From Diphasiastrum complanatum (Eukaryota > Streptophyta > Lycopodiopsida > Lycopodiales > Lycopodiaceae), in the NCBI GenBank assembly GCA_029204225.1, contig CM055092.1, forward strand, positions 13,458,476 through 13,522,475: DNA of 64,000 nt, written 5' to 3'. Numbering within the stretch: position 1 is the first letter of the stretch; each line of letters opens with the position of its first letter. Under the pieces are notes generated by a model. That model was given only the letters and a program-made list of their open reading frames with translations. It was not told the DNA's origin and searched no databases. This document shows positions 1 to 10,692 of this stretch, piece after piece. Made by a program: the position numbers and the translations under genes.

Positions 1-1069
1 ATTCAAGACTTAACTCTTTCCTTATCTCACTAGGATTTACTCTTAGTGACTATGATCCTTCCATGTATCTAAAGTTTGTTGATAGCAATATTTTCATTCT
101 TCTAATTTATGTTGATGACATTATTCTTTGTGGAAGTTGTATCAAGCTAGTTGATGAAACCAAGCTAGCACTTGGATGTCAGTTTAAAATGCAAGATCTA
201 GGAGAGATACATTACATCCTAGGCCTAGAAATTGATTTTTATGAAAATCATGTCTTTATATGCCAATCTAGATATGCTCACTCTATGTTGAAAAAATTCC
301 ATATGGAAAATTCTAAGAGCATAGATACTCCAATGGAGCAAATTGTAAAAGATCCTAATAAAGGTGATGAAAGATCCTTTGAGGACATCACACTTTTTAG
401 GAGTCTTGTAGGCTCCTTGATTTGGCTTACCATTACTAGGCCCGATCTCAGTTTTTGTGTGCACAAATTGAGTCAATTTATGCAAGAACCTAAGATCCAT
501 CATTGGAAGATGGCCAAGAGGATTTTAAGATATGTATCTTCATCTTGTGATTAGTCTACTCTATAAAAGTGAAGATCTATCCATTATTGGCTACTCGGAT
601 TCGGACTTTGCAAGTGACAAAATGGATCGAAAGTCTATTAGTGCATACACTATCTTTCTTGGAGGCAATCTAATATCTTGGCTTTCCAAAAAGCAAGATA
701 CTATATCTCTCTCTTCATGTGAGGCCGAGTACAAAGCACTCACTACAACTACCAAAGAAGTGCTTTGGATCAAGAGGTTATTAATGGAACTAAAGTGCAT
801 CAAGGAGGATGATCTACCAATGATCAAGTGTGATAACATCTCGGCCCAAGCTCTTGCCAATAATCGCATATTTCATGCGAAGCAAGCACATAGAAGTGGC
901 ACACCATTTTGTGAGAGAAAAGCTTATTGGAGGAGAAATCTATTTGGAGCATGTCAACTCGTCCTCTTGTATTGCCGATCTACTCACCAAGCCTTTGAGC
1001 AAAAGTGCTTTCATCAAGCATAGATCTAATCTTGGAGTTATATCAAGATCAATGCTCAAATCTTCATAG
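1..1069 (+). mobile_element. Ty1/copia pol fragment: reverse transcriptase end plus RNase H, frameshifted
   Basis: Translation shows the second half of a copia reverse transcriptase, with the catalytic YVDD box near 110-121 and the family motifs LGLEI, IDTPME, LVGSLIWLT and RPDLSF. RNase H follows, with SDSDFA, DRKSIS, ISLSSCEAEY and then RSKHIEVAHHFVRE and IADLLTKPL. The coding frame breaks twice, near 540 and near 885, and the N-terminal part of pol lies outside the window, so this is a dead copy. In copia elements RNase H is the last domain of pol. Here it is followed within 20 bp by a purine-rich tract and a candidate 3' LTR, the expected order. Seen: motifs and frame breaks. Known: family assignment. 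The copy cannot make a complete protein. Confidence 0.93.
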
Positions 1070-1074
1070 ATAAT

Positions 1075-1824
1075 TTTTTAGGAGGAGTGTGAAGAATTGA
1101 AAAAGATTATCTATGTTAGATATAGGGGTCTTATGTTTTTTACATCAAGCATCTAGGTGTAGGATGTTGATAGGAATAAATTTGGCATAGATGGCAAATT
1201 ATGCATTTCCACTTGTAATGCCACTATTGAGCCAAAATAGAGTAACAGGCTAAACACTTGCTAATTAGAGTGTAGACAAGTGTAAAGTTTTTGTTTGATG
1301 AATTCCAAGAGGTCCAATAGGATATAGAGGTGGAACCTTGTGAGGTCCAATAGGAAATTGAGGTGTGCTTGAATATAGTCCAATAGAATTAAGAGGTGCA
1401 TAGATCAATGATCCAATAGGATCAAGAGGTGACAAAATGTGGTCCAATCATAGTTAAGCATAGTGGTAGCTCGTGGACCTACTAGTATCATTGTACTCCT
1501 CATTTTGAAATCAATTGATTTGGTGATTTCATGGATTTTGTGAGTTTTTGGATTTCTAGCTTTCTCTCTCTACCCGAGAGCTCTTGATGCATTTTCTCTC
1601 TCTACCCGAGGAGAGCAGCTTGTTTTTACTTAGATTATTTTTTGAATACTTCCCACATGTGTGAGTGAGAGTTGGAAGTGATTGAATGCATGTAGTAGTG
1701 TGTTTTTGCCATAGGATTCAAGATTGATCTTGAATCTCAATCTAGTCTTGATCTTGGTGCATCTACACACCTTAGGAGATCACAAGTACATGTAGTGGAC
1801 AGTCCACACGTGTGAAAATCAACA
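1075..1824 (+). mobile_element. Candidate polypurine tract and 3' LTR of the copia element
   Basis: Directly after the RNase H stop is a purine run AGGAGGAG, then TGTGAAGAATTG, a plausible polypurine tract and LTR start at 1088. Other copia copies here use the same junction (GGGAG then TG at 13095; GAGGAG then TG on the minus strand at 62962). A candidate LTR end is AATCAACA at 1824, giving about 737 bp. This end is uncertain because the partner LTR is outside the window. The interval also holds a short internal duplication of TCTCTCTCTACCCGAG (about 1560-1612). Confidence 0.5.
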
Positions 1825-2340
1825 CCTCCTACTCTAGATTTTTGGCTTGTTGATTAGATCAAGCTCCTCCTCATCCTCCATTGAAGATAAAGAGTTTGAG
1901 GAGGTGCTTTATGTTATAATGTTGTTCAAGTCTTTGAATAGATTTTATTACCATCATCAAAACAAGGTTTCATGATTGTGGCATGCTATAAACCAGTCTT
2001 GTACATCTCTATTTACTCTAAATTTAGGCAGTAGCCATAGTGTCTTCCCTTGCATATTCTAAACAACAATTTTATTTCCAACAATGGAGTGAATTATTGC
2101 ATGAGTCTAAAAAGATTAAGAATGGAGTACTAGTATAAAGCATCTACAATTTTTTTTTAAGTGAATGCTAGGTTTTTTGCTTGCTTCAACTTTCACGTTT
2201 CACACAAATTGAGCCCTTCCAAGGCAAGGCCAAAAAATCATAACTAAAGGTTTTGTGCTCAAGGGACTTTGTAATTGAAAGAGATCCTAGTTGTCAAAAA
2301 AACGTTGTGGCGATTCACAAATAACCCTAAAGACTCCATC

Positions 2341-2398
2341 AACACGCACATGTGCACGTGCCCGCAAACACACACGCACGTGTGTGTGTGTGTGTGTG

Positions 2399-2451
<53 letters not shown>
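2341..2451. repeat. (GT)n-CGCGCA-(CA)n alternating purine-pyrimidine tract
   Basis: A (TG)11 run (2379-2400) joins a (CA)n run (2405-2451) through CGCGCA, so the two halves are inverted copies of each other. About 70 bp alternate purine and pyrimidine strictly, and the tract could form a long hairpin or left-handed DNA. Confidence 0.9.
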
Positions 2452-2452
<1 letters not shown>

Positions 2453-2986
2453 ATGAAATTTGAAGATGTGCTTTAATGTTAACAATGTTATTCAAGTTTT
2501 TGGAGAGGTTTCATCACCATAGTCAATTTTAAACTAATCTTTTAAAGGGTGTCACATGTTGTATTATCATAAGCATATGCTCATGTCATTGTATTATCAT
2601 ATGTTCCTTGTGACATGCACGTGCATTAAGGCCAACTTTAGACTACATAGCAATTTGTGTTGTGACTCTTTTCTTGCACATTAAAATAGGACTTTTCTCG
2701 AGTACGAAGTAAAAACACTATATGACTAGATGCACAAGACCAAAACTTAAAAGCCCATGTACTTACTATAAAAAATGTTTTTGAATTCTTGGCACCTCCT
2801 TTGACTTTGATTTTTTTACAAATTTTTTGAGAATCTGCAAGGCAAGACTTCCAAAATTTCATAGCAATTGTCTAGATCTTTTCATTCTAACGTGAGTGTC
2901 ATCTCAAGAAAGAGCTTTCATTTGTCAAATTAATGTGGTGGTGACCGACCACTCACCAAGAAGCTTTGAAAGTTGTGTTTGTGCTT

Positions 2987-3052
2987 ACACACACACACAC
3001 ACACACACACACACTTCAAATAGAAGGCACCCTCATGTGGGCCCCAACATTC

Positions 3053-3087
<35 letters not shown>
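2987..3087. repeat. (CA)n and (GA)n microsatellites
   Basis: A (CA)14 run at 2987-3014 is followed after about 40 bp by a (GA)15 run at 3056-3087. Confidence 0.95.
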
Positions 3088-3089
<2 letters not shown>

Positions 3090-3450
3090 TCACTCAATCT
3101 AATACCAAAAATTGAATTTATATTAATCTTGCTCTCAACTACTTCAACACACTTTGTAAGATGTATTCTCTTCGCCTTGGTTTCCCAAATTAGCCAATAT
3201 GTATATTCTTCACATCCTCTTCCTTCTTCTTGGTTTATCTTCTAGCTTTGGCTCCTTTTTGATAAAAAAAAAAAATTCAAAATGGTGCTTTCTATTCACA
3301 ATGTTATCAAGTCTTTGAATAGGTTTGACATTCCAAGTCTTTGAATAAGTTTCACCATAATTGCCAACTTCCAAAGCCAAGGTTCAAATTCGTGACATGT
3401 TGTATCATAGGTTTGCATGATGCAAGCATGCTTCCATAAGCCAGTTTAAG

Positions 3451-5959
3451 ACTATTGGTGCAAACAATCTATTTTTAAAACTCTTCTCCAACATATTTGA
3501 ACAAGGCATTTAATTTTTTATGTTTTTGCTTATTTTCCTACATGTACAAATATGTACACTTTACATCATAAAGTAAGGCCGAGCCAAGAATGTGAACAAG
3601 CCTCCATGCATGGACTCTTCCCTTGTGTGCTGGTCCCTATCTTAGGCACACTAGACATTTTCAGAAGCAATCCGTAGCATTTCTTGCATATCATGTAGGA
3701 AATCCGCTACCTTCTGAAATATGATCGTACGAGTCTCTACCCAAATGAGTGATATAGGTTCAAAACTGCATATAAGTACGCATGGCTATAACCAGTAGCC
3801 AGATGCTTACTATAACTAAATCTTCATCAAGGATAACTTCCTTTCCAAGGAGATTGTTATCAAAATATAAATACATAAAATCATCTGATCTTCTGATCAC
3901 GCAGATAATTCTTCTCTTAAACGATCAAGTATAACTAGAATCTGAACTATGATTCGTCAATCATAATTCATCAGATTCTTGTCCTACACTCAATAAGAGA
4001 ACGTGATACCCTAGCATAAGCAACTACCAATGATCAGAAGAACTTTAAGCTCAGAGTCATCTCTAGTTTAGCAAATACGGCCGACCAAAAGTGATCAGTG
4101 AACATCGAATCGCGAATGTTCATAATGTCACTTGGTAATCCGTAAAGCCTAAACAAACACTCTATAACTACTTGGTCTTTACCCGAATAAACATAGCCGA
4201 TTTGGTAAGATGATCAGTCGTACCAAAATTCCACTAACCTGTTTATTCATCCGGGGTAATCTTACCATGAACACAATCCTCTCCTATGGATTAGGTATAT
4301 CCTAGAGTTTGAGTTATAATTCACCAATCCCAACTCTCCATATTCTCAAGACCATACCATATCATAAGAGTGCATCACAATTTTTAAAAGATACATGAGT
4401 TATTTCAAAAAGTCCTTTGCATCTGAAAAGTTTCAGACTTTTTCAACTCACATACGGTGCCTATATAAGGATTGTAATTCAAAAAAACGCCCTTACTTTA
4501 ACCATGGCACAAAGTGTCATTCCAAAGTTAGGGTCCAATCTAGAATTCATCTAGAATTTACTTTTAAGTTCTAATCTAGGATAACTTAAGATTCATCAGA
4601 ACTTCATTACGTGAAGCTCTATCTTTTGGCTACTATCAACTATCCAACTCTTCTGAGTCTTCCGCGATAGCATTTCATTCTTTCCAATTGCGAAAAGAAA
4701 AGGCCAAAAGTTCTCGTGTATTCTATGCACATAATCCTTCAAATGAATCCTAACTTGACCCATAAAGATTGCGACTTATAAGCAATACATTTCAACAACA
4801 ATATTTATAAGAGAGGTTATATTGTTGATTTAAACAACTAACTCAGAAGTAGTGCTCCTGACTCGGTTAGTTGTATCAGATTTAGAAAATATTTAAATGT
4901 CTAGGTGTGGTTCCAAAACACTACATTTAATTTGATTCTAAATCAATTCTAGGTCAATAAGCAATTCTCAATGAGAAATTACTATAACCTAGCGAGAAAC
5001 TGTCTCTACACAATTCTCATCAATCATGTCTATGTTTTAATGACTAGTTTGTGCATGCAAATAAACTTAGTCCAAGGAATCATTTGTAGACCCACAAGAT
5101 TAAAAGATTGTAGAAAAGGTTTATGATCACACAAAGATTCCAAGCTTTGTTTGAACATTATGGAAGCTGTTAGGCATTTGCATCTGTTTTTTTTGCAGAT
5201 TATAGATGTATTTAAGGCATTTTTACAGTTGCTTAGCCTTCATACATGCATAAGAAACTTCTGTTTACAAATTTACAATGATTAGCTTTCTTTATGGCTG
5301 AAAAATAGGGTAAATGTTGTCCAAATTTTTCCACAACACAGATTTGCAAGTTGCCCCTCCTTAGCCACAGGATAGGCTTTGCAGTAGTTCATACCGTGAC
5401 AAAGATGGCCTTACTGATTTACTCCAACCTGCAAAACACTGTTAGTTTGAAGAAAACTCCAACATGAACCTGTAAATCAGAAAGAAACTGCCATGCAAAT
5501 CTTGTAAAAACCCGCCAATGCTCACAACCAATGATTAGTCTTTTTTGTGCCTCTTTTCTCGCTTTTTCTTCATATTCAAGCAAAAAATGGCTCAATAAAA
5601 AGCAAAAGATATCTAAGAAAACCACTGTTTGAGAGAACGAGAAGCCTTAAGAAAAAAACGGCATAGCTTTAAATTGAAACCGCTGCTTTTACAAAAGTGC
5701 TCCCAATGAAGTAATCGACAACTCAAGTGAATCGAAAATCGGAATTTACTTCCTAAAAACCAATATGAATTGCATAAAAATTGAACCAATTGTATACCTG
5801 GTAGTACACGTACCACAAAATCGATTACACTTCAAAAAAGGAATTCCACGGGAAGAGCAATCCGAACTTTTCCCACTTCGATGCTTACTCCACCAATTTC
5901 TCGAAAAACGTCGAGATTCTCTTTGAGTACAAATCAATGGCAAAACGTGCTTAGAACTG
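3451..5959. other. AT-rich non-coding stretch, no recognisable gene
   Basis: No open frame with family resemblance was found on either strand. The only notable point is TATATAAGG near 4454. The last 500 bp, read on the minus strand, lie just 3' of a primer-binding site at 5960-5971, so they are probably the leader of an LTR element. Its coding region is missing or unrecognisable. Confidence 0.5.
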
Positions 5960-5971
5960 GCTCTGATACCA
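5960..5971 (-). promoter_or_regulatory. Retrotransposon primer-binding site (initiator-Met tRNA type)
   Basis: Read on the minus strand this is TGGTATCAGAGC, which pairs with the 3' end of plant initiator-Met tRNA. It is the usual primer-binding site of plant copia and chromovirus-type gypsy elements. It sits a few bases inside the candidate LTR at 5974-6575. Confidence 0.8.
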
Positions 5972-5973
5972 AT

Positions 5974-6575
5974 ATAAAGTCCTAAAACCAAGAATCCTAT
6001 TCTAAGCATGCCAATAACAAGCAACACAAAGGAAATGGATGGTGGACAAACTAACCCAACCAATCCTAGATCGAACAAATCTAGCCCCCAAGATATGGAT
6101 CAATCTCAAAGAGGACTGAGGCATCAAACCAGCAGCATACGGCTACCAGTATCACCATCAAGGATACACTAGTGAGAGCCCAATAGGTATACTTATACCC
6201 TCCAAGGCCCATGCACCACTAGTAGTGCATTATGACACCTCACTGGACACCTCTGCAGTCTATCTGGGCCACGTCATCCAGTTCCTCAATGACTCACTGA
6301 TAGACCCATACAAATCCACCATCATGAGTTTAGGACTACAACCATTAATGATGACCTTATACACATAAGGGCCCCAATTCCCTTATAGTCATAACTAACT
6401 TACGGGTTGTTGGTCTACCAATCTCTAGCGTGGACACACTACCCAAGATCAATCGTGGGCATGACACTTCTATAGACACGAGATTCTCACATTCTAGAAA
6501 GTTCCTCTTGATTCTTGGATTGTCCAATTAGTGTTGTGGTGGTCCTCCAATAGTTAGTGAGTTGTTTAGGACTTT
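5974..6575 (-). mobile_element. Candidate 5' LTR of a minus-strand retrotransposon
   Basis: The segment is bounded by a perfect 11-bp inverted pair, AAAGTCCTAAA at 5976-5986 and TTTAGGACTTT at 6565-6575. On its inner side it abuts the TGGTATCAGAGC primer site. That fits a ~600-bp LTR with short terminal inverted repeats. The ends are not the usual TG...CA, so exact borders are unsure. No gag or pol follows on the minus strand (below 5960), so the rest of the element is lost. Superfamily is undetermined. Confidence 0.55.
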
Positions 6576-8370
6576 CTTTCCTCTACTTGAGTTCAGGAGT
6601 TCAACTTCAACGTGTCGCACAAATGAGTCCATACAAGAGAAGTGCGAACAAGTCCTCCAATACATGACATGTCCTATTCTCTTGTATATCTTGATTTGTG
6701 AGACATAATACAGTTAAACACTTGGCCTCAAAAAGAGGAAACCAAGGGCCTTGATGTCAAGATACATATTATACATCCGCCCACTTGAGTATTAGCCACA
6801 ATCATATTTGTCATGTGTAAAATATTCACTTGGTTGATCTATTGGACATTTTAAAATATAAATGCTTTTGAAAATATTAGTTGTGGTGGGCTTGAAATGC
6901 CATTGTGCCATTAAGGGTGGTTTCAAAATGCCTGCAATTGCATCATTCAACTTTCGGTTGTTAAGTGCTAAATGGGTTGACGCAACATGAGTGACCCATA
7001 TGAATCCATACTATGCCATTGGTCCATTTTCTTGAAGGTGCTCGTGGTAGCTTAACATGAAGAGTGAAGTCCTCAAGCAACAAAACATAACTTCCACTTG
7101 CCCCTTCCACCTCAAGAAAAGTGAGAGAAAGACCTTTTTATCCCACCAAACCAATGGCATCTTTTCACTTTCAATGATGATGTATTATCACATAGTATTG
7201 AACCTAGGTGGGTGACCCAACTAGAGCATGACACAACAACTCACCATGGGTGGGAAGATTTCCATTTAGAATGATTGACTTAACATGTTTCAAACCAAAC
7301 TAATGTGGGACCATAGGATTTAGAAGTTGAGATGATTGGATGTTCTAACCACCTCATTAAGTGATATGTTGATGATGACTTCCTTATCTTTTCACTAGAA
7401 GGTATAGTCTTTCTTTGGAAACAAGAGTGACTTGTCAAAGCAAAAAATGGAAAAAGATTTTAGCCTTTCAAAAAGTAGTACATCTTCTTGGCGACCATCT
7501 AAAAATTTGGATGCCGAAAAATGTGAGGGCCTCAAATTTAACTTTCAAAGAGAAGGGCAATATCTAAAATTGAATCCAATTTAAACTTTGGTTGAATTTG
7601 TAAATTCTTTGGAAGAATAACAAATCTTTTTGGCATGCATTTCAAATGTCAAGCCTCACACAAGTTTGATTTCCAATCACTATAAAAAAGGAGAACATAC
7701 AACAAACTTAAAGCCTAGGTGTGTTTGCCTTGCCACGGCATTATGCCCATAAAAGCCTAGGCAAGCAATAGGGCTTTAAGTATGGTGAAGATTCAAGTAG
7801 GGGCTTTATGAGACTCTCGGTTTATAGGGCAGTAAGAGGCATCAAGCCTTGGCTCTCATTGTTTACCTTTTATGTGCAATACTCTGCTGCATTTGTCCAA
7901 GCAAAGCAATATGCTCATAAAAACTTACGCAACATATCTGAACAGGGCATTAAGGCCCTAAAGGCTTGGTCAGGCAGTAGGGTTTTACATCAAAGTCTTG
8001 GGTATGGGGGGGGGGGGGGTCATTTCCCCCTCGTGACGTGCCCTGAGGCTGCAAACTTGCATCATGGAGGAACTGTCGGACTGAAACAAACTTTTCAACC
8101 CAGCTTCTTTGAGACCCTTGTCACACGACATGTGGCAAGGGTTGTTTTCCTCCCCATAAGAGATTCTTGATGAAACATTTACGTGTATATATGCAAAGTC
8201 ACAATTTACTCTCAAAAATCCGTGCGTGTGCAAGAGCAAGCACAACCCTAAAACACTCCTCCGATAATGTGTACGAAGGGTCATCAAGGGTTGTTGGGCC
8301 GTGACAACGCAAATGTTGGTTGAGTCATGTCCAAATCTAGAGAGCAATTTCTTTTAGGCTCAACCCTCTG
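6576..8370. other. Non-coding stretch with a poly-G run
   Basis: No gene recognised. It holds a G-run at about 8008-8018. Around 7700-7990 there is repetitive wording such as CATAAAAGCCTAGGCAAGC and GGGCTTTA that recurs in diverged form. A SINE-like block on the minus strand is listed separately. Confidence 0.45.
7180..7255 (-). repeat. Short dispersed repeat, possibly SINE-derived (copy 1)
   Basis: The reverse complement carries AGTTGGGTCACCCACCTAG followed by GTTCAATACTATGTGAT. It matches, in opposite orientation, the block at 12340-12415 (AGTTGGGCTCACCCACCTAG, then GTTTAATTCTTTGTGAT). The GGTTCAA core resembles a tRNA-type Pol III B box. Seen: homology between the two copies. SINE origin is inference. 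Confidence 0.35.
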
Positions 8371-8566
8371 GAGAGAAGAGGGAGACCTTCACCACTTTAA
8401 ATGGTGTTGTGTCTAGCAAAAGAAGCCTTCCTAAAGGAGTATATACACATATTTATGCCACATGAGAGGAGAGAAGAGGGAGACCTTCACCACTTTAAAT
8501 GGTGTTGTGTCTAGCAAAAGAAGCCTTCCTAAAGGCGTATATACACATCTTTATGCCACATGAGAG
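8371..8566 (+). repeat. 98-bp perfect-period tandem duplication upstream of TM9SF
   Basis: Two adjacent 98-bp copies (8371-8468 and 8469-8566) differ at only about two positions (GGAGTAT versus GGCGTAT; CATATTT versus CATCTTT). Each contains TATATAC, so a core-promoter-like element is doubled about 130 and 230 bp before the start codon. Such low divergence implies a recent duplication. Confidence 0.93.
8538..8544 (+). promoter_or_regulatory. Candidate TATA box of the TM9SF gene
   Basis: TATATAC lies about 150 bp upstream of the chosen ATG, with a twin 98 bp further up at 8440-8446. Spacing suits transcription starting around 8570, just before the GA-rich leader. Position-based inference only. 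Confidence 0.4.
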
Positions 8567-8609
8567 AGAGAGAGAGAGATATTAAGTCTATCAAATAGGT
8601 GCATATTTG

Positions 8610-8645
<36 letters not shown>
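8563..8645 (+). repeat. GA-rich leader microsatellite
   Basis: (GA)n runs at about 8563-8579 and 8615-8645 lie between the TATA-like box and the start codon. GA/CT-rich leaders are common near plant transcription starts and are targets of GAGA-binding proteins. An ATG at 8613 heads an out-of-frame reading frame that runs past the main start to 8921. Confidence 0.8.
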
Positions 8646-8647
<2 letters not shown>

Positions 8648-8652
8648 GTGTG

Positions 8653-8658
8653 ATGTAG
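8653..8658 (+). promoter_or_regulatory. AUG-stop minimal upstream ORF
   Basis: ATGTAG, a start codon directly followed by a stop, sits 37 nt before the main ATG. If it is in the mature leader, ribosomes would initiate and terminate there. The related AUGUAA element in Arabidopsis NIP5;1 is known to act in translational control. Whether this one is transcribed is unknown. Confidence 0.35.
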
Positions 8659-8694
8659 TGAGCATTTGTTGTGGATCTAGAAGCTGCTGTGGAG

Positions 8695-10692
8695 ATGGCG
8701 AGTGCTGCTGCTGCTGCCATGAGATCCTACACGCTCATAGCGACGATTTTTTTGGTATATTTGCATGCAAGAAATGCAGCATTGGGTTTCTATCTGCCTG
8801 GGAGCTACCTTCATGCCTATGGAGAGGGCTCAGATCTATGGGTAAAAGTGAACTCGCTCACATCGATCAACACAGAATTACCTTACAGCTACTACAGCCT
8901 ACCCTTCTGCAAGCCTGGTGATGGGGTGAAGAAGGCTGGTGAGAATTTAGGGGAGCTTCTGTCTGGAGATCAGATCGAGAACTCCCCTTACCGGTTTCAC
9001 ATGAACAAGAATGAATCCAACATCTTCATCTGCTCGCAGATGCTGACAGAAAAAGATGTGAAGCATTTCAAGCAGCGGATCGATGACCTGTATCAAGTCA
9101 ATCTGATTCTTGACAATCTTCCGGCCATCCGATACACTTATGTGCAGGGGACTCCGATGCGATGGACTGGCTATCCCGTCGGCTTCTATGTGAAGAGCAA
9201 GGATAATGAGCACTTTATCTACAACCATTTGAAATTCAAGGTTTTGATTCATGAGTATGAAGACACAGGGATCGGTTCTGTCATGGGAACAGGAGATGGG
9301 TTTGATGCTATTCCCTCTGCTGGTCCAAAGAACATGTCTGGTTTTGTGGTAGTAGGGTTTGAAGTGGTGCCGTGTAGTTTTCAGCATGATCAAGCTGCAG
9401 TTGGGAAGCCTAAAATGTATGACAGTTTGCCAGATGTGGCATGTGATATGGAATCTGGAAGACTGCAACCCATCAAAAAGGGAGAGCCGGTTACCTTCTC
9501 ATATGAGGTGATTTTTGAAAAGAGCGATATTCGCTGGCCATCGCGATGGGATGCATATCTGAAGATGGGGGGAGCCAAGGTGCACTGGTTTTCTATTCTC
9601 AACTCTGTCATGGTGATCTCTTTTCTTGCAGGCATTGTGTTTGTGATCTTTTTGAGGACAGTGCGTCGGGATCTCACCAAGTATGAGGAGCTGGACAAGG
9701 AAGCCCAAGCTCAAATGAATGAAGAGCTTTCAGGATGGAAGCTGGTTGTGGCTGATGTTTTCCGTGCACCGCCGCATTCAGAGCTTCTGTGCATCATGGT
9801 GGGAGATGGGGTGCAGATCACAGGCATGGCTGTGGTGACTATCTTCTTTGCAGCATTTGGATTTATGTCTCCGGCCTCAAGGGGAATGCTTCTCACAGGG
9901 ATGGTGCTGCTGTACCTCTTCTTGGGCATTGCTGCTGGCTATGTAGCTTGTAGGCTTTGGCGAACTCTTAAGACAGGCGACAGCACTGGGTGGAGATCCA
10001 TAGCATGGAGAGTTGCTTGCTTCTTTCCTGGCATTGCTTTCACAATTCTAACCCTACTCAATTTCCTTTTGTGGGGCAGTGGTAGCACAGGGGCTATCCC
10101 CATATCGCTGTTCTTCATCCTGCTGGCTCTTTGGTTTTGCATATCAGTACCCCTCACCTTGTTTGGGGGCTTTCTTGGAGTCAGAGCAGAGCACATTCAG
10201 TACCCTGTCCGCACAAATCAAATTCCTCGCGAAATTCCTAGTCAGAAATACCCTTCTTGGTTGCTTGTGCTTGGAGCTGGGACCCTTCCCTTCGGAACCC
10301 TCTTCATTGAACTGTTCTTCATCATGTCTAGCCTGTGGATGGGCAGAGTGTACTATGTTTTTGGGTTCCTATTTGTAGTGCTAATTTTACTGGTCATTGT
10401 TTGTGCAGAAGTTTCTGTAGTTCTGACATATATGCATCTTTGTGTGGAAGATTGGCGATGGTGGTGGAAGGCCTTCTTTTCTTCAGGTTCTGTGGCTCTT
10501 TATGTCTTCCTGTACTCGATCAACTATATGGTGTTTGATCTGCATATCCTGAGTGGAACAGTTTCAACACTGTTGTATGTTGGCTATTCTCTTCTTATGG
10601 TTTTGGCCATTCTACTTTCCACGGGCAGCGTCGGCTTTCTTACTTCATTGTACTTCGTACATTACCTGTTTTCTTCGGTCAAACTGGACTGA
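8695..10692 (+). CDS. Transmembrane 9 superfamily (TM9SF/TMN/EMP70) protein
   Basis: Single-exon 665-codon gene and the only one in the window that looks intact. TM9SF proteins are endosome/Golgi membrane proteins involved in sorting and trafficking of membrane cargo. A signal peptide (about residues 9-28, ending near NAALGFYLPGS) leads into a luminal domain (about 30-295) with family motifs FYLPGSY, LPFC, GELLSGD, NLPA and YVQGTP. Nine hydrophobic segments follow at about 299-321, 372-392, 397-420, 438-460, 466-495, 522-545, 552-580, 594-614 and 626-656. The tail ends SSVKLD, a KXD/E-type Golgi-retention ending known from plant TMN proteins. I chose the ATG at 8695 because it has a strong context (GAGATGG) and an in-frame stop lies upstream at 8659. 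A GTG at 8671 opens the same frame but is an unlikely plant start. Which TMN subclass it belongs to is not resolved; intronless structure is usual for several. Confidence 0.96.
   Translation: MASAAAAAMRSYTLIATIFLVYLHARNAALGFYLPGSYLHAYGEGSDLWVKVNSLTSINTELPYSYYSLPFCKPGDGVKKAGENLGELLSGDQIENSPYRFHMNKNESNIFICSQMLTEKDVKHFKQRIDDLYQVNLILDNLPAIRYTYVQGTPMRWTGYPVGFYVKSKDNEHFIYNHLKFKVLIHEYEDTGIGSVMGTGDGFDAIPSAGPKNMSGFVVVGFEVVPCSFQHDQAAVGKPKMYDSLPDVACDMESGRLQPIKKGEPVTFSYEVIFEKSDIRWPSRWDAYLKMGGAKVHWFSILNSVMVISFLAGIVFVIFLRTVRRDLTKYEELDKEAQAQMNEELSGWKLVVADVFRAPPHSELLCIMVGDGVQITGMAVVTIFFAAFGFMSPASRGMLLTGMVLLYLFLGIAAGYVACRLWRTLKTGDSTGWRSIAWRVACFFPGIAFTILTLLNFLLWGSGSTGAIPISLFFILLALWFCISVPLTLFGGFLGVRAEHIQYPVRTNQIPREIPSQKYPSWLLVLGAGTLPFGTLFIELFFIMSSLWMGRVYYVFGFLFVVLILLVIVCAEVSVVLTYMHLCVEDWRWWWKAFFSSGSVALYVFLYSINYMVFDLHILSGTVSTLLYVGYSLLMVLAILLSTGSVGFLTSLYFVHYLFSSVKLD

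Larger units (their letters stand above)
1902..3450 (+). repeat. Three spaced copies of a ~110-bp repeat
   Basis: Related blocks occur at about 1902-2012, 2466-2600 and 3285-3450. Each has the order ATGTT-TTCAAGTCTTTGAATAG, then TTTCACCAT-like sequence, then a GTGACATGTTGTATCAT-like tail. The copies are diverged and separated by microsatellites. No coding potential is seen. The third copy contains GGTTCAAATTC, which resembles a Pol III B box, but no convincing A box was found. Confidence 0.55.

Noticed and set aside
7808-8170. 120-codon frame as a gene; similarity of its AACTTACGCAACATATC to 38750 in the HAD exon
   Set aside because: No motif, runs through a poly-G tract, and the shared stretch is under 30 bp without the surrounding HAD motifs.
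8671-8694. GTG at 8671 as the TM9SF start
   Set aside because: Non-ATG, and the ATG at 8695 has a strong context with a proper signal peptide following.
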